From: Beta vulgaris subsp. vulgaris
Lineage: Eukaryota; Streptophyta; Magnoliopsida; Caryophyllales; Amaranthaceae
Direction: 5' to 3'
Assembly: GCF_026745355.1 (NCBI RefSeq)
Contig: NC_079209.1
Span: forward strand, 30,436,444-30,500,443
DNA length: 64,000 nt
Part shown: piece after piece, positions 1 through 12,091 of the stretch
How positions within the stretch are numbered: position 1 is the first letter of the stretch
Layout: each line of letters begins with the position of its first letter
Program-made: the position numbers and the translations under genes
Notes under the pieces: model-generated
What the model saw: the letters and a program-made list of their open reading frames with translations, nothing else
The model's database searches: none
Told to the model about the DNA's origin: nothing

Positions 1-3000
1 TGGAGGTTCTTACCACAATGTGACTCACATGATACAATTTGGGCGGCTCGAATGGAGAGGAGCAATTGTGAAATTGTGGAGCAAAGGTGTACCTCAAAAG
101 ATTAGATGAAAAAATCTTTATTGGAAAACTCATCTAATAAAAAGGTTGGACTCTAACCAAGATATTTATTAACCGAGTTGCCAAGTAATCGGTTTTCATA
201 ATTATTACTTCCAGCCCTATTTATTTAGGATCGTTTGACTTTTGCATTATTCACTTTGGCCATATTTTTTACAAATGTTTGTAAATAAGAAGAGGTAAGT
301 CAAAACTTTCTTGGTCAAATAAGGCTAATGGGCAAAGGCTTCCTCTACCAGTGACTATAAAATCAACTTGAAGAGTTTTTAATGGACCAGATTAACCTAA
401 AAGCACCTACAAACCCTATCCTGTTCTAAAAAGCCTATGAAATTTATCCTTTGACTTAAAATTTGTCTTAAAGGTTCTATCGGACTTGACAGTAATAGAA
501 AAGAAAAAAGAGTTCATATTCGCTAGAAAAGACAGGTGAATCTAATTCTGACTTTCAGTTCAGGGTTCAAAAGGGTGCACCCCCTTTCCTTTTCAAGTAA
601 ATGAAGCTCCATTTTTTATCTAGAAAGTGATTTCCCCCCTAATTTTATTTCTCCATTTTAGACAACTATATAGTTGACCCATCAAAAGACAGCAAAGAAA
701 GTACAAATGTTAACAGCATTTTGACAGAAGCCTAAGAGCATGGTCACCAATCACACATAAAAACATGGCATTCCTCTTTTTTTATCAACTATTCTCTCAT
801 CTTATAAAAGTTGCTCATCGCTCATCTTGACAAATGCAACCCAATCATGACTAAAAAAATAACATCATCCCTAAATAAAAACTCAAGTGTATAAAAGTTA
901 AAGAGAAAATAAATAATAATAGAAGTGTGTCAAAATAATAGCAAAATGGATGTCTATTATGCATCGCAAAAAATTATGAGCATCAATAATTTTTAAAATT
1001 TTATTTTACTTTTTAGTTTTTAGAATATCTCAATTACAATTTTCAAATCATACATTATGCATGTGGGCTCCACCTCATGACTTGATTCATGACTTAAATC
1101 ATCTCAAGATCCAATCTTCACTTTCTCATGGAATGACCTAAACTCTTTTAAAACCATGAGTACAAACTATTTTTTTATATCACACTACATGATATTTTAG
1201 CATGACCCAAAAAAACATGAACGGGTTATGCTCAAAAAAAAATACTCAAACTTATAGTCAATAGCTTGCTCTTTCTGCATCTCTCCTCAGACCACACTTC
1301 CCCATAGACACACACGCACTCCCTCATTTCATCCCAGTGAATATTAGGAAAGAACAAATTAGAAACACAACTGTAGAGATACCACATCTTCTCTCAAATC
1401 CATTTCCCTTCTTCTCAATGGTACACTACTAACATGGCTGGTGCGCAAGTGAGCACCTACTGGAGCTCCATCATGCACCACCTATCTCCAAACAAACTTA
1501 CACCACCAACATCCAGAAATTGCAACCCGGAGAACAGCTACATCACCGCTAAGACTCAGTCACTCAACAAGAGTGATATGCAACCACCAAAATTGAGTGA
1601 AGTAGTATTTTGAAAAAATGACATGATAATATTGATTGCTAATATGCATATAAAGAACTAACTAGGGACTGGTTAATTGTACTAACATACCAATGTTAAT
1701 TCGCAATTGATAAACTATTGCATTTGTTCTAGAACTGGAGTTATGATTGTGACAAGTCATACAGTCATATGCTATGATAGAAGGTGCACATAATTTTACT
1801 CATCACATAAATCTGTTGAAGTTTTTAAAAAAAATTACAACTAATAAATTCCACTGATTCAGATAAGAAATGGCAAATGAAGACCTAAGTTACGGAAACC
1901 GAATCCAACTGAAAAACAACCCAGTCTTGAAAAAATTATGTTGCTAATATTTTGGAAAAATGAAATCTCAAAGGGACTTCTTTCTTTTCTCTTCACAGAA
2001 AGATAAAGAAACCCCTTCCACTAGTAGTGAGCATCCTTCCTCATCATTCAAAAACTTAAAAAAGCAAAATGTCATCCGGTGTTTCAAGTGCTAGAACCTA
2101 GAAGAGTATCATCCATAATGAACAATTTGAAAAGTGATGTTGAACTTCTTCCATAAGCAAAACAGTAAGATACATGAACCATTCTTCAAAGATCAAGATG
2201 CGCTGAGGACAACGTATCTTTAGATAAACCTTTCCAATCAAAAAAATATATATCATGACCCCATTATAAAATCTTGGATATGCCCCTTCAAAAAAAAATC
2301 TTTGATATGCCAGTATGTCTAAAGTTCAGAAAGCACTAACACTTATTAGTTAGAGATTTGTATTTTGACTAGTATCATCTTTTCGAACTCTTACTTTTAC
2401 ACAGATAACCTGCCTGCATTCTAATAATCACAAAAGTAAGCAACTTATATTAGCAGTGAATTCAAAGTTGAATTTATTGTGTCATGTGACACGTTCATCA
2501 AGTATGGTTCATTATTTTCCAGTGACCAGGACTCCTTATTTTTCCCCAACAGAAAAAGAAGTAAAAAAAGAAAAGGAGCCATATTGCATATTAAGAACAT
2601 AAGCGGAATAATATTTATAGCCCACCTATGTAAGCAAATGTTGCCAAGGCAATTTATGCACATTACAATACCTTGTTATAATTTGACTTATAATTTTGCT
2701 GGAAAAAGAACACATGTAAGAAGTATGCCTAGCATGCAGGTCTTTGTCTGGACAGGTGGATTCATTAGTTGATTGTACAGAAATTCCAAGAAAATTAGTT
2801 GCATAGCCTCGACGATTTCACAATTTCGTTCTATTTATTAAAAACTGTATATTATTTCCGTGTCGAAATTATACCTTTAAAGAGACATAAGGGAAGCAGT
2901 AAAACTCGCAAATTATGGATAGAGGACCCACACAATGCTAACCAAATGTACACTCTGAGAAGACAACACCTTACTTAGTCAACCCATCATCTCAACACCA

Positions 3001-3042
3001 TATTTTGTCTTAATAAGAACCCTCCAATGTCACCACCAGCAA
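1..3042. other. Noncoding AT-rich stretch, nothing identified
   Basis: I see no coding exon or recognisable element. The short open frames on both strands near 2445-2772 overlap each other and match no family I know. The missing 3' exons of the minus-strand NDUFAF3-like gene were looked for here and not found, so this may simply be part of its intron. Confidence 0.4.
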
Positions 3043-3331
3043 GTAAGGCTCTAGATCCATAGAACATAGAAGATCACCCAAACAGCCACACTTGGATTAC
3101 CTCACATGGATGTTAACGTATCAAACTGAATACCAACTAATAGAGATTCCATTGAGGAAGTACTGGGCCATGAAGAAATCAAGCTCTCAAGATACCCCAT
3201 ACTTGAGGAACTAAGTCTAGATCCATAGAATATAAAAGAGCACCCAAACAGCCAAACTTGGATTACCTCACATGGATATTAACGTATCAAACTGATTACC
3301 CACTAATATAAACTTCCAATGAGAAGTAATG
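3043..3331. repeat. Imperfect tandem duplication, two copies of about 120-130 bp
   Basis: The segment beginning near 3043 recurs near 3212 in the same orientation. Both copies share the phrases 'ctagatccatagaa', 'cacccaaacagcca' and 'cttggattacctcacatgga', with scattered substitutions. The period is about 165-170 bp. It lies in the presumed intron or 3' region of the NDUFAF3-like gene. Confidence 0.8.
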
Positions 3332-3853
3332 TGCCTAATTAGATATAACAACGCCACTCACTTAATGAGTAACTCAAAGCTATCTATGAGCACAACCAGT
3401 GGTTGTCCTATAGTTTGTAGTCATTAATTATTTTATTACTTCCTCACTCTTCTACCTACCCCCACCATATTTTCTCTCTCCTCCAATTCCTTCTTTGCTC
3501 CTTTTTCTTGGTCCATCATGAAAAATTGGACATCAGTTTTTTGATCAAATTTTTTCTCTCCTAATAAACTAATATTACTTCTATACTCTCTATCCTCATA
3601 ACCCATAAGGAGGGCAACCCCACAGTTTTTGCACCCTCCCCAACCCCACCGACCTACTTTTCCTTTGGTATCAAGAACTCCGTGACATGAATAAAAATGG
3701 TTCCTAACCGTTATGAATTGTGAATCCTTCGTCGCTCAATCAATCAACTAAAAATTCAGGCACATAATAATCCCAGCTAACGCATCCGAAAAGAAACGAT
3801 TAAATAACTAAATGACGCCTATTAGCATAGTAATGCAACAAAAAAGAGTGTAC

Positions 3854-4300
3854 CTTTCCGGGGTGATATCCGAAAACTTCTTAGGACTCCATGACATTAG
3901 CAAATTTCCAACACAAAGCAAGCTACCTTCATACTTAACTCCATTTACCTTAAACCCAGTATCGTCAAACCTAATGAAATGTCGTGATAAAAACAATAAG
4001 CCTAGAATTTCATGACATAATGAAAATAATATTTTTGCATACTATATGATACCCATATCAAACTAAAATCAAATGTAAGAAAAAAAATGCATTAATTTAA
4101 TAATGAGAGGAGGGTGATTACTGTTGAAAGCGGAGTTGGTCCTCGGGGACATTATCAATTAGATTGATCTGATCATAGAGAGAGAAAGTTCGTCGAAGTG
4201 AAGGTAAAGGTTTACTGATTGAATGGGGTTTTGATATATCTTTTCTTAGGACTTTCAACAGAGACGGAACCTTCTCCCCTGCTATCTGCCTCAGCGCCAT
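3854..4300 (-). CDS. NDUFAF3: NDUFAF3-like mitochondrial complex I assembly factor (DUF498 family), exons 1 and 2 only
   Basis: Exon 1 runs from the ATG at 4300 down to 4122 and exon 2 from 3970 to 3854. The splice sites are GTAATC (donor, exon 1), a CATTAG acceptor, and GTACAC (donor, exon 2), and the joined frame stays open. The product starts with a basic, hydroxyl-rich N terminus that fits a mitochondrial presequence. It then reads YDQINLIDNVPEDQLRF, DTGFKVNGVKYEGSLLCVGN and SWSPKKFSDITPE, which I recognise as the N-terminal half of plant NDUFAF3/DUF498 proteins. Family members help assemble respiratory complex I in the mitochondrial matrix. The remaining exons (the RPIPEILI part) are not in the window and are expected to the left of position 1. 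The gene is divergent from the PLATZ gene at 6019. Family assignment is confident; whether the gene is intact cannot be judged. Confidence 0.85.
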
Positions 4301-4435
4301 TTCGCTTCAATTCCAGGATCCTTCATGAACTAGGCATTTATGTTCCCCAACTATGATAAACCACTCCTTTTTTTCCTAACATTTTATATTTACTCGTTTT
4401 CAACGTCGTGTGATGTACGACGATTTTTTAATATG

Positions 4436-5110
4436 CTAGTTTTTGACCCGTGCAAAAATTCACGAGAGGTTTTATGAAGATATAATTTGGACCTGTGCAT
4501 ATTAAAAATAATTTTTTTTGTTTATTAATTAGTTGTTTTTATTCCAAATTTATGAGATCCATAATTATTGAACCCATGTATTTAAAGTTGAAAAAATATA
4601 AAACGTAAAATTATATTTTATGATATATAAGAATCCTGTGTTACAACATTTTAAAGGTTAAATCTTACACGTGATATATATTTTTATAAATATGTAAATA
4701 AAACAAAAAAAAAACACGCCAAAATGCATGAAAAGTTTTTGTTTTATAAATTTAAGATTTTGATATGTTTCTCCTAAAATAATGGTTGAATATTAGACCG
4801 TGATTTAAAACTTTTATAATTGTCTAAATGTATTAAAAAAATATTTTAAAACTGAATTATGACCCGTGACGTTAAAAACTTATGTATCTAGTGTTATTGT
4901 GCAACATGTGACCAAATTTTTTTAAAAAAAAAATCACTGAAAAAGCTTTTGCTCTGCCTATCACTTCATTCAGAGGCTCATACAAAATCACAATTCGCAA
5001 CATTACTGGCTCAATCATACACCACTTCCATTCCCCCTTTCGGCAGTCTCGCTCAACCCTTTTCTCTTATTGTCTTACACAATTGCCGCACTGCATCAGA
5101 CCATCCATTG
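4436..5110 (-). mobile_element. Helitron-like remnant, 3' end at 4436
   Basis: Read on the minus strand, a GC-rich imperfect hairpin (around 4447-4469, arms CTCGTG / GCACGGG) is followed by an A-rich stretch and CTAG at 4439-4436. This is the layout of a Helitron 3' terminus. The sequence to the right (about 4560-5110) recurs in degenerate form at 13660-13960 and 16730-18010, so it belongs to a dispersed family. No coding sequence is left in this copy. The right limit is only approximate. Confidence 0.5.
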
Positions 5111-5440
5111 AAACATATGGGTTGATATTTAAAAATCTTAATAATTGTTAAGTTTTTTCCTAAAAAAACAAAACTTCAATACCAATTAAATAAGCATATT
5201 GTGAAAAAAAAATTAAATAGGCATGGTTATTTTTTGCCCGATTCTATGTTTGCATGTTGGTTTTTTTTCTTTTAATAATTTGTTTGCATGTTGGTTTTAT
5301 CCATCTAATTTTTTTTTATACCCAGCGATAATATGAGTCACACAATTCACATATCTTTTACAAAAAAAAAAGTATGTATATGGGTCAATAATGAAGGACC
5401 CTATGAGTCACACAATATTGAGATAGTATTAATATATGTA

Positions 5441-5716
5441 CTCCCTCCATCTTTTTTATTTTTACATTTCACTCTTTGGGAGAACCAAGGAAATCTTGCA
5501 AAAAGTAAGAAAAAATTTTGAGAAATGAAAAAGAAGCATTAAAAAATTATAGGAGACAGAGAAAAATAAGGTAGGTGGAAAGGTTTTGGTGGAGTATATA
5601 GAAAAAGGTAAAAAGTGGATGTGATAGGTTACCATATAAGGAAAAAAAATGAAAGTGTAACAATTATATAAAAACGGCCAAAAAAGAAAAGTGTTACAAT
5701 TAAAAAACGGAGATAG
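5441..5716. mobile_element. Stowaway MITE
   Basis: The termini are CTCCCTCCAT and, inverted, CTATCTCCGT, with a TA on each side (5439-5440, 5717-5718). The element is 276 bp and noncoding. This matches the Tc1/mariner-derived Stowaway family. It lies between the NDUFAF3-like and PLATZ genes. Confidence 0.8.
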
Positions 5717-6018
5717 TAATTTTTAATTTGATATTTATGGATTTGTGGGACTATTATTGGTATATAATAAAAATATGATCGAAAGTAAAAAAAGGCAAAA
5801 CAGTTGAACTTAATTTGTAAAATTAGTCCTAAAAACTATAATTTTTGTATTTAATGAAATTTTATATAATTTAATAGAGTTGTATATTTTATTTTTGAGG
5901 GGAAAAAGTTGTAATTTGGCAATTCTAATGTGATACAACCTATTGTCTATTTATTATATCTTCATTTGCATTTATATTACATTATATATTATTAGAAAAA
6001 TATTCTAATCCATCAATA

Positions 6019-6192
6019 ATGGATGCCCCTCCTTGGTTAGAGCCATTTTTAGGCACTAAATTCTTTCACATTTGTAGAATCCATGGAGATGCGGCGCGAA
6101 ACAAATGCAATATGTTTTGTTTAGATTGTCATTTAGATGCATTCTGCTACTATTGCAGATCATTAAGCCACAAACATCATCAAGTAGTTCAG
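6019..6192 (+). CDS. PLATZ-family zinc-dependent transcription factor, exon 1
   Basis: The exon begins at ATG 6019 and encodes 58 residues, ending at a CAG|GTGGGT donor. It starts MDAPPWLEPFLGTKFF and carries the PLATZ zinc ligands in order: CRIH (residues 19-22), CNMFCLDC, CYYC and HKHH. PLATZ proteins are plant nuclear factors that bind A/T-rich DNA and mostly repress transcription. The family start is usually MxxPxWLEPLL, so this ATG is the natural one. It is followed in phase by exon 2 at 6368. Upstream are Stowaway and Helitron sequences, and I see no distinctive promoter element. Confidence 0.85.
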
Positions 6193-6228
6193 GTGGGTTC
6201 AATTATGAGTTTTTTGTCATATTATATA

Positions 6229-6404
6229 TTGTAACATCTGGTATGATATATATATGGGGTTTTATGTATATATAGATAAGAATATCTTCATAACATGATG
6301 AAGTGAGAGTACCATATATTGTAACATATGGTATGTATATTATATATGGGGTTTTATGTATATATAGATAAGATTATCTTTGTACCATGATGTGGTGAGA
6401 GTAG
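6229..6404 (+). repeat. Tandem duplication of the PLATZ intron end and exon 2 start
   Basis: The block 6229-6315 (TTGTAACATCTGGTATG, a TA-rich run, TATATAG, then ATAAGAATATCTTCATAACA) is repeated at 6322-6404 with a few differences. The second copy contains the working acceptor and exon 2 start. The first keeps the acceptor but has a TAA stop where the family has the tyrosine of SSYHD. Confidence 0.8.
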
Positions 6405-6532
6405 TAGATGTACAGCAGATGATGGATATAAGTGGAGTGCAGACATACGCTATAAACAATGGAGTGCAAACAATTTTATGTGGACTGGTGGTTCACAAAA
6501 TGCATCATAATATATGCCTTAGATATTTATAA
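6368..6532 (+). CDS. PLATZ transcription factor, exon 2 (truncated)
   Basis: After the acceptor TATATAG at 6361-6367 the frame continues [12 protein letters not shown], then [17 protein letters not shown]. This corresponds to the conserved [30 protein letters not shown] block of PLATZ proteins. The homology then stops. The frame runs on with unrelated residues to a TAA at 6530-6532, giving about 112 residues in total. The second cysteine cluster of the family (the SLLDSFRFCSLGCK part) is not visible in the next kilobases. Either a further exon was lost to transposon insertion, leaving a truncated gene, or the exon ends earlier and the rest is far away. I favour a truncated or decaying copy. 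Confidence 0.75.
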   Translation: [54 protein letters not shown]

Positions 6533-6924
6533 CTCCATAAAATCCTATAATATGTGTTTTTTTATTTATGCAAGTCACTGTTACCTATAATCACCCAATT
6601 CGTAATTATGGCAAATTGAAAGGGAAGTTGAAGATATTATTCCTACTATACAAACTCAATCCACGCGTAATTTTAGGAACTGATTTATGGATTGCTTAAT
6701 TTGTTACCTAATATAGGAGATTGCAATTGATTACGATATCATCAATGGCTTAATTAGATTGCACAATCAAAGATTACATTTTTTAATGACACGTGTGCAT
6801 TGGCTATCTTAAGATTGACAAATGGCAAGACTAAGTTTGGGAAGAAGCATTTTGTTGCCACATGGCGAGAGTGATTATATGAGTGACACCTAGGCTAATA
6901 TTTGTAGGTTAATATATATATATA

Positions 6925-7265
6925 CTAGCTTTTAACCCGTGCAAAAATGCACGGGAGGCCATATATGTATGTGATATTATAAATTATTTATCAGACAAAA
7001 AGAGACATGCTATTAATGTCAGCAACATTTTTGACAACACATTATGATAAAAAAAAACAAACAATTACACTATCTAAATTGATACATAAAAAATTGGGTC
7101 AATTACAACTCAATACACGGCTTAAACATTTTGAGAAACTTCCTTATAAACCACATTGGTTGAAAAAGATAAGCTGTCACAATCTTTATTACATATTAAG
7201 ATTTTCATACCCTTTTTGCTTGTAACTCTTGAAATAGTAACATATAATTGCATGTGGTTAAATAC
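6925..7265 (-). mobile_element. Helitron remnant with 3' terminus and helicase tail
   Basis: On the minus strand a perfect hairpin (6936-6955, CCCGTGCA / TGCACGGG) is followed by TTAAAAG and CTAG at 6928-6925, the classic Helitron 3' end. About 240 bp upstream on the same strand (near 7190-7230) a short piece reads ISRVTSKKGMKIL, the C-terminal motif of the PIF1-type helicase of Helitrons. The rest of the RepHel protein is gone. The right limit is uncertain. Confidence 0.65.
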
Positions 7266-8154
7266 ATAACCCAACTTAAAAAAAAATGGGTAACTTTATT
7301 CCCTAAATGAGTCTATTTAATTATACAAAGCTGGCTTGTTTAACATTAAGAGTGACCCATTTTGAATTAAAAAGTAACCCATTTGGACTTGAAAGTGACT
7401 TGTTTTGACCAAAAGTGAAATAATCTGACATAAACTTACTATACTCCCAGTATACATAATAGTAATTAAATATAAAACCTACTAACCCTAACACTCTGAT
7501 CATCCACCACTTCGTTATACACCCTCGTTCCTTGTTCCTCTTCCCTCATTCTCTATCTTTCCCTTCGAAATTGCCATAACTCAATTTTTTTCGTACCGAA
7601 ATTGTCAAAAATTACAACCTTAAATTTGTTGATCTATTTTATGACAAATGATATTTCGATTTTTTGCACCTAAAAAATACTTAATTTTTATCAATTCTAT
7701 TTTCAGCTTGTTTGATATTTGAGATTCGATATTATTTATATCATTACATGTTGTGATGGTTACTTGTATTGTGTTCAATCAGATCGAAAAGTTGATTAAT
7801 ATTTCACCTCAAATTTTAGCTTTTTAATATTTTACAATATGTTCCTTAAAATCTTGTGTAAATAATTAAATATTTAGTAAGATATTGATGACCTAAAAGT
7901 CGTGACATTGTAATTTATTCTACGTACTAAATATAAATTAACAAAAATTAAAGTGAAAAGACATTTTCCAATTCAATTTATTAAAAAAATAAGTTTGACT
8001 TATTACATGCATAGACAATATATTTTATTATTTATATCTCATATGGACTGCTCCTTACAAAATTGAGATCAAGATTTCGAGCACCAAAGCAGTGACTTTC
8101 CTAATTGTAAAACATGTAGTTTGCTTAAAGAAAACAAAAACTTCATAATTTATA
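7266..8154. other. Noncoding AT-rich stretch
   Basis: There is no open frame of note and no repeat boundary that I can define. Confidence 0.4.
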
Positions 8155-8417
8155 CTACCTCCGTTTCATACTAATAGTTACACTTTCACTTTTGACACTA
8201 TTCATAAATTTCCCTTTGACTATCATTTGTTAGTTATGGTTAAGAGAAAATATAGTCATGTGGGGTCTTGTTTGATTCGTCTTGATATATATGTAGTTTT
8301 AGAATATCGACTTTTTATATTTTTTACAAATACAAAGTTAGAGATATAAAGGCTCAAAGTAGTGCATCGGCATGCGTGAAAAGTGTAAGTGTAACTATTA
8401 ATATGAAACTGAGGTAG
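8155..8417. mobile_element. Stowaway MITE
   Basis: The left end CTACCTCCGTTTCATACTAA is mirrored by the inverted right end CTACCTCAGTTTCATATTAA. TA flanks lie at 8153-8154 and 8418-8419. The element is 263 bp and noncoding. Its long, well-matched inverted ends make it one of the clearest Stowaways in the window. Confidence 0.88.
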
Positions 8418-8860
8418 TATTAAATAAATGAATAGAGCAACAGGAGTAACATAGAAGTTATAGGTTTTTGTTATCATGTTCCAATGAACTTGTTCTCGTG
8501 ATTTTCTAAGTTGTAATACCTATGTTCGATTTTGCTATATTAAGTTAGTGTTAAACTATTAATTAAAATTACAAAAAAAGACCTCGGTGTGGGAAGTCTA
8601 TGAATATTATGCCAAAGGTACATGGTGTCATCAATATAACTCGTGTGTAAATGTTATTTCGTTAGCAAGTGTATTTTTCTGGAGAAAAATCAATTGAGTA
8701 TTTATGGCTGCACCCACGTATTACGACTGGCCCCAGTAATATCAGAAACCACACTCATGGTTCTAAGATCAGAAGTGATGATTTAGAAGTTAAAAATTGA
8801 AAAATAAATTCGTGTTAGTTTAGAAAGATAACTCCAAAATGTTATATATCTATAAGTACG

Positions 8861-9039
8861 ACTAAAAGTACTTCACAAAAATCAGAATTTTACATTATCC
8901 ACTTCGAAATATAAATTTTTGTTCATTTAATTAGACGAATGTAAAAATCCACTAAAAGTACTTCACAAAATCAAAATTTTACATTATCCACTTTGAAATG
9001 TAAATTTTTGTTCATTTAATAAAACAAATGTAAAAATCC
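8861..9039. repeat. Tandem duplication, two copies of a 90-bp unit
   Basis: The units at 8861-8950 and 8951-9039 both begin ACTAAAAGTACTTCACAAAA and end ATGTAAAAATCC. They differ by a handful of substitutions and one indel. The sequence is noncoding. Confidence 0.88.
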
Positions 9040-10416
9040 TTTTAATATATTAACATTAATCTAATAAGCTCCTTTTCTTTTAGTTTGAAATTGAATTATG
9101 GATTATGATAACATCAGTTCCGTTGCAACTTTTCATGTTTATTAACTTTAATGAACTTGTAATGAGCCTTCAGTTTTATACTACACTCATGACAATAATC
9201 AAAATAGACAACAAATTAACTTATATTATGACTTTAAAAAATTCACCCAACTTAAATGACTAAAATAACAAATCTAAAATATTACTTCTATCCTAGCTAG
9301 GGTAAACATATAATCTTATTTATAAAGTTTGATGAAAATTAAAAAATTATCTCAAGGTTATATGTATTCCAGCATCTCACTCGATAAAACTTCATGTAAA
9401 TTTCTTGTTTGTCTACCATTAAATAAGGTTAAAAGTCTGGATAAAATACAACTTATTAATACCTGTAATTCATGGAGCAAGATGAAATTATCATATATGA
9501 AATTCGGTATCAAATATCACATGATGTCCTTAATTTATTATGTCAGATATATATATCAATTTTGTTGAGCAAAGAAAAAAACAAATTAATAGTTAATTCC
9601 ACAGGTTAAAGAAATCCATAATACATTTATTGACTAATTATAGCCTCAATGACATCTTAATTTATTCGTTGACAAATGGTAACCTCAATGGCACCTTAAT
9701 TCGCACATAACTTCATATCTAATCCGAGTTTATGATAGTAGATTTATACAGAAAAGTACAGTTTAATTTAAATTAGTATAGTTCATTCGAAAATTAACTA
9801 TTTTATTGAAGATTGAATTATTATATGTAATTTTTATCAGATAACCTCAAGAACCTAGATCTTACTTTCCATCTGTTGCAATATGGATGTAACCACACAA
9901 AAGGTGCATAACCATTTTCAACCATTTGCGTTTATAGAAGAAAGGTGTATGTAAGCAATGAATTGGTGAAAGCAATATATGTAAACCTTTATATATGATC
10001 AAATAATTACTGTTATACAAAACAACTTAAGGAAGAAAGGTGTAAGCATTAAATAATGATATGGTGAAAGCCGGATGGTTGAAAAATGGGGGACTTTTAT
10101 TTTATTTTTTTTCTTTTACTGATTTTGAAGATCGAATATCATTTCATGTATATTTATAGAGCTAAATGAAGGGCATTATAATAAATTCCACATAAAAAAA
10201 CTCCCATAAAAAGAATCCACAATTGATGTATTGATGGATTATGATTGTCAATCAGTTATAATAATCGAATATGGAAACTTGTAATAATTAACAATATTAA
10301 AATAGGATGATCCTCACTTGCACTCCTTCATGCAAGACACGTGGCATGTAGCAGCAAGAATCATGACACGTGGCATAATGAATTGGTTAGCTGCCATGTG
10401 GCAAGAATGAACCTTG
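9040..10416. other. Noncoding AT-rich stretch
   Basis: No gene is visible. Near 10340-10405 the motif CACGTGGCA occurs twice, followed by CCATGTGGCA. Such motifs are common inside plant DNA transposons, but no ends could be defined. Confidence 0.4.

Positions 10417-10464
<48 letters not shown>
10417..10464. repeat. (TA)n microsatellite
   Basis: About 24 uninterrupted TA units lie directly against the left end of a MITE. Confidence 0.95.
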
Positions 10465-10466
<2 letters not shown>

Positions 10467-10744
10467 GTAAGATCACATGAGAATGCTACTTGTATGAGAA
10501 ATGAGAATGAATCTCAACCACACGATTGGATTATAGTTATAGCACTTGTTCATTAGAGTTATACCCACCTAAAAATTTTAGAGCCCAAAAAGAAAATTCA
10601 AAGTTTGAATTTTATTTTCTAATATTCTTTTCTTTGGAATTACATCACTTTTTCATTAGAGTTATATCACTTATTTATAAGAGTTATAGCGCGTAAATAT
10701 CATTCTCATTTCTCATGTAAACATGCATTCTCATATGAACTCAC

Positions 10745-10747
<3 letters not shown>
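10465..10747. mobile_element. MITE inserted in (TA)n, Micron-like in placement
   Basis: The ends are inverted repeats of about 45 bp: left GGGTAAGATCACATGAGAA and, inverted, right AAGTGAGTTCATATGAGAA. Both continue into ACATGAGAAATGAGAATGA-like sequence. The element is flanked on both sides by (TA)n, which recalls the microsatellite-associated Micron elements of rice. The family name is inferred only from this placement. It has no coding capacity. Confidence 0.7.

Positions 10748-10799
<52 letters not shown>
10748..10799. repeat. (TA)n microsatellite
   Basis: About 26 TA units separate the MITE on the left from a Stowaway element on the right. Confidence 0.95.
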
Positions 10800-11184
<385 letters not shown>

Positions 11185-11275
11185 TATTAAAACTAGTTAT
11201 TAGGCCCGAAGTATGCCCCGGGTAAGAGAAAAATTCATTTATTAATATAATACTTTATGATAATAACACTAAATA

Positions 11276-11345
11276 CAACTTAGCCTAGTGGTTAAGACTT
11301 TAATATATGTACTTGAGGTCTCGAGATCAAACCCTACACTACGCA
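11276..11345 (+). mobile_element. tRNA-derived SINE fragment
   Basis: The stretch has an A-box-like TAGCCTAGTGGTTAAGA and, about 30 bp on, a B-box-like GAGATCAAACCC. This is the polymerase III promoter layout of a tRNA head. No tail or target duplication can be defined, and a true tRNA cloverleaf is not present. Confidence 0.45.
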
Positions 11346-11399
11346 ATTTCTAAATTTTTTTATTGACGTGGATTACATGAACTAAAACTCCTTAGGGAA

Positions 11400-12091
11400 A
11401 GCACCATGTGGCACATTTTCTTGTTTATGCAAGCCTTTCAATATATTTGTATAGATTTAATCCGTATATACCGGATAATTGATGAAAAATAAGTTAATTT
11501 TTAGGAAAAATTTATCAAAAACAATATTTTATAAACCACTTTTTGTCAAAAACAACCTTTTAAAAGAAAATTTATCAAGAAAACCTTAAAAAAATATTTA
11601 TGTCACATTAAACTCAGTGATGTTACTCCGGCATTAACGTTATTTCTCAAGTATTGAATCGGTTAATGATTGAAAAAAGTTCCTCCCAAACCCTTTCGCT
11701 CCAATTGTTCAACACTCGAAACGATTTTTCCTCCCTATAAACACCCTGTTTCTTGTTCCTTTAACTCTAGAAAAAACCTTATGGTTAATGTGGTTCAAGT
11801 GCTCTCAAATTTGTTCGGCCAAAGACGGGAGGTGGGTTGGACGTGCCTGTTGCTCGCTGCTACTCAACTCTTTTTTTGCTTTTAATTTTTGATTGAATTA
11901 TGGGGTTTTAGTTGGTGGTGGAGATCGAGGTGGAGGGGGTTGGGTGCAGAGAGAAAGAAGAGGATGCCACTTATGGAGGAAGGAAAGGAGGGAAAATTCG
12001 AAAGGGAGGAGACAAAAGATCCATAACGATGCTGGCAATGGGTCATGGTATGGTCCCGGCACCCGTGGATTCCAGTGCTCGGTGGCCGATG
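11400..12091. other. Noncoding stretch, possible LTR or promoter debris
   Basis: A TATA-like CCTATAAACACCC lies at about 11733-11746, followed by GC-richer sequence and short overlapping open frames (11670-12117) that match nothing I recognise. These frames are probably noncoding. Confidence 0.3.

Noticed and set aside
1435..1611. Small plus-strand ORF starting MAGAQVSTYWSSIMHH
   Set aside because: It has slightly higher GC than its surroundings and a plausible start. At under 60 codons, with no family resemblance, no splice context and no promoter, there is nothing to support it as a gene.
2445..2772. Overlapping open frames on both strands
   Set aside because: They share the same bases, have AT-driven composition and match no known protein. 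They are probably chance frames.
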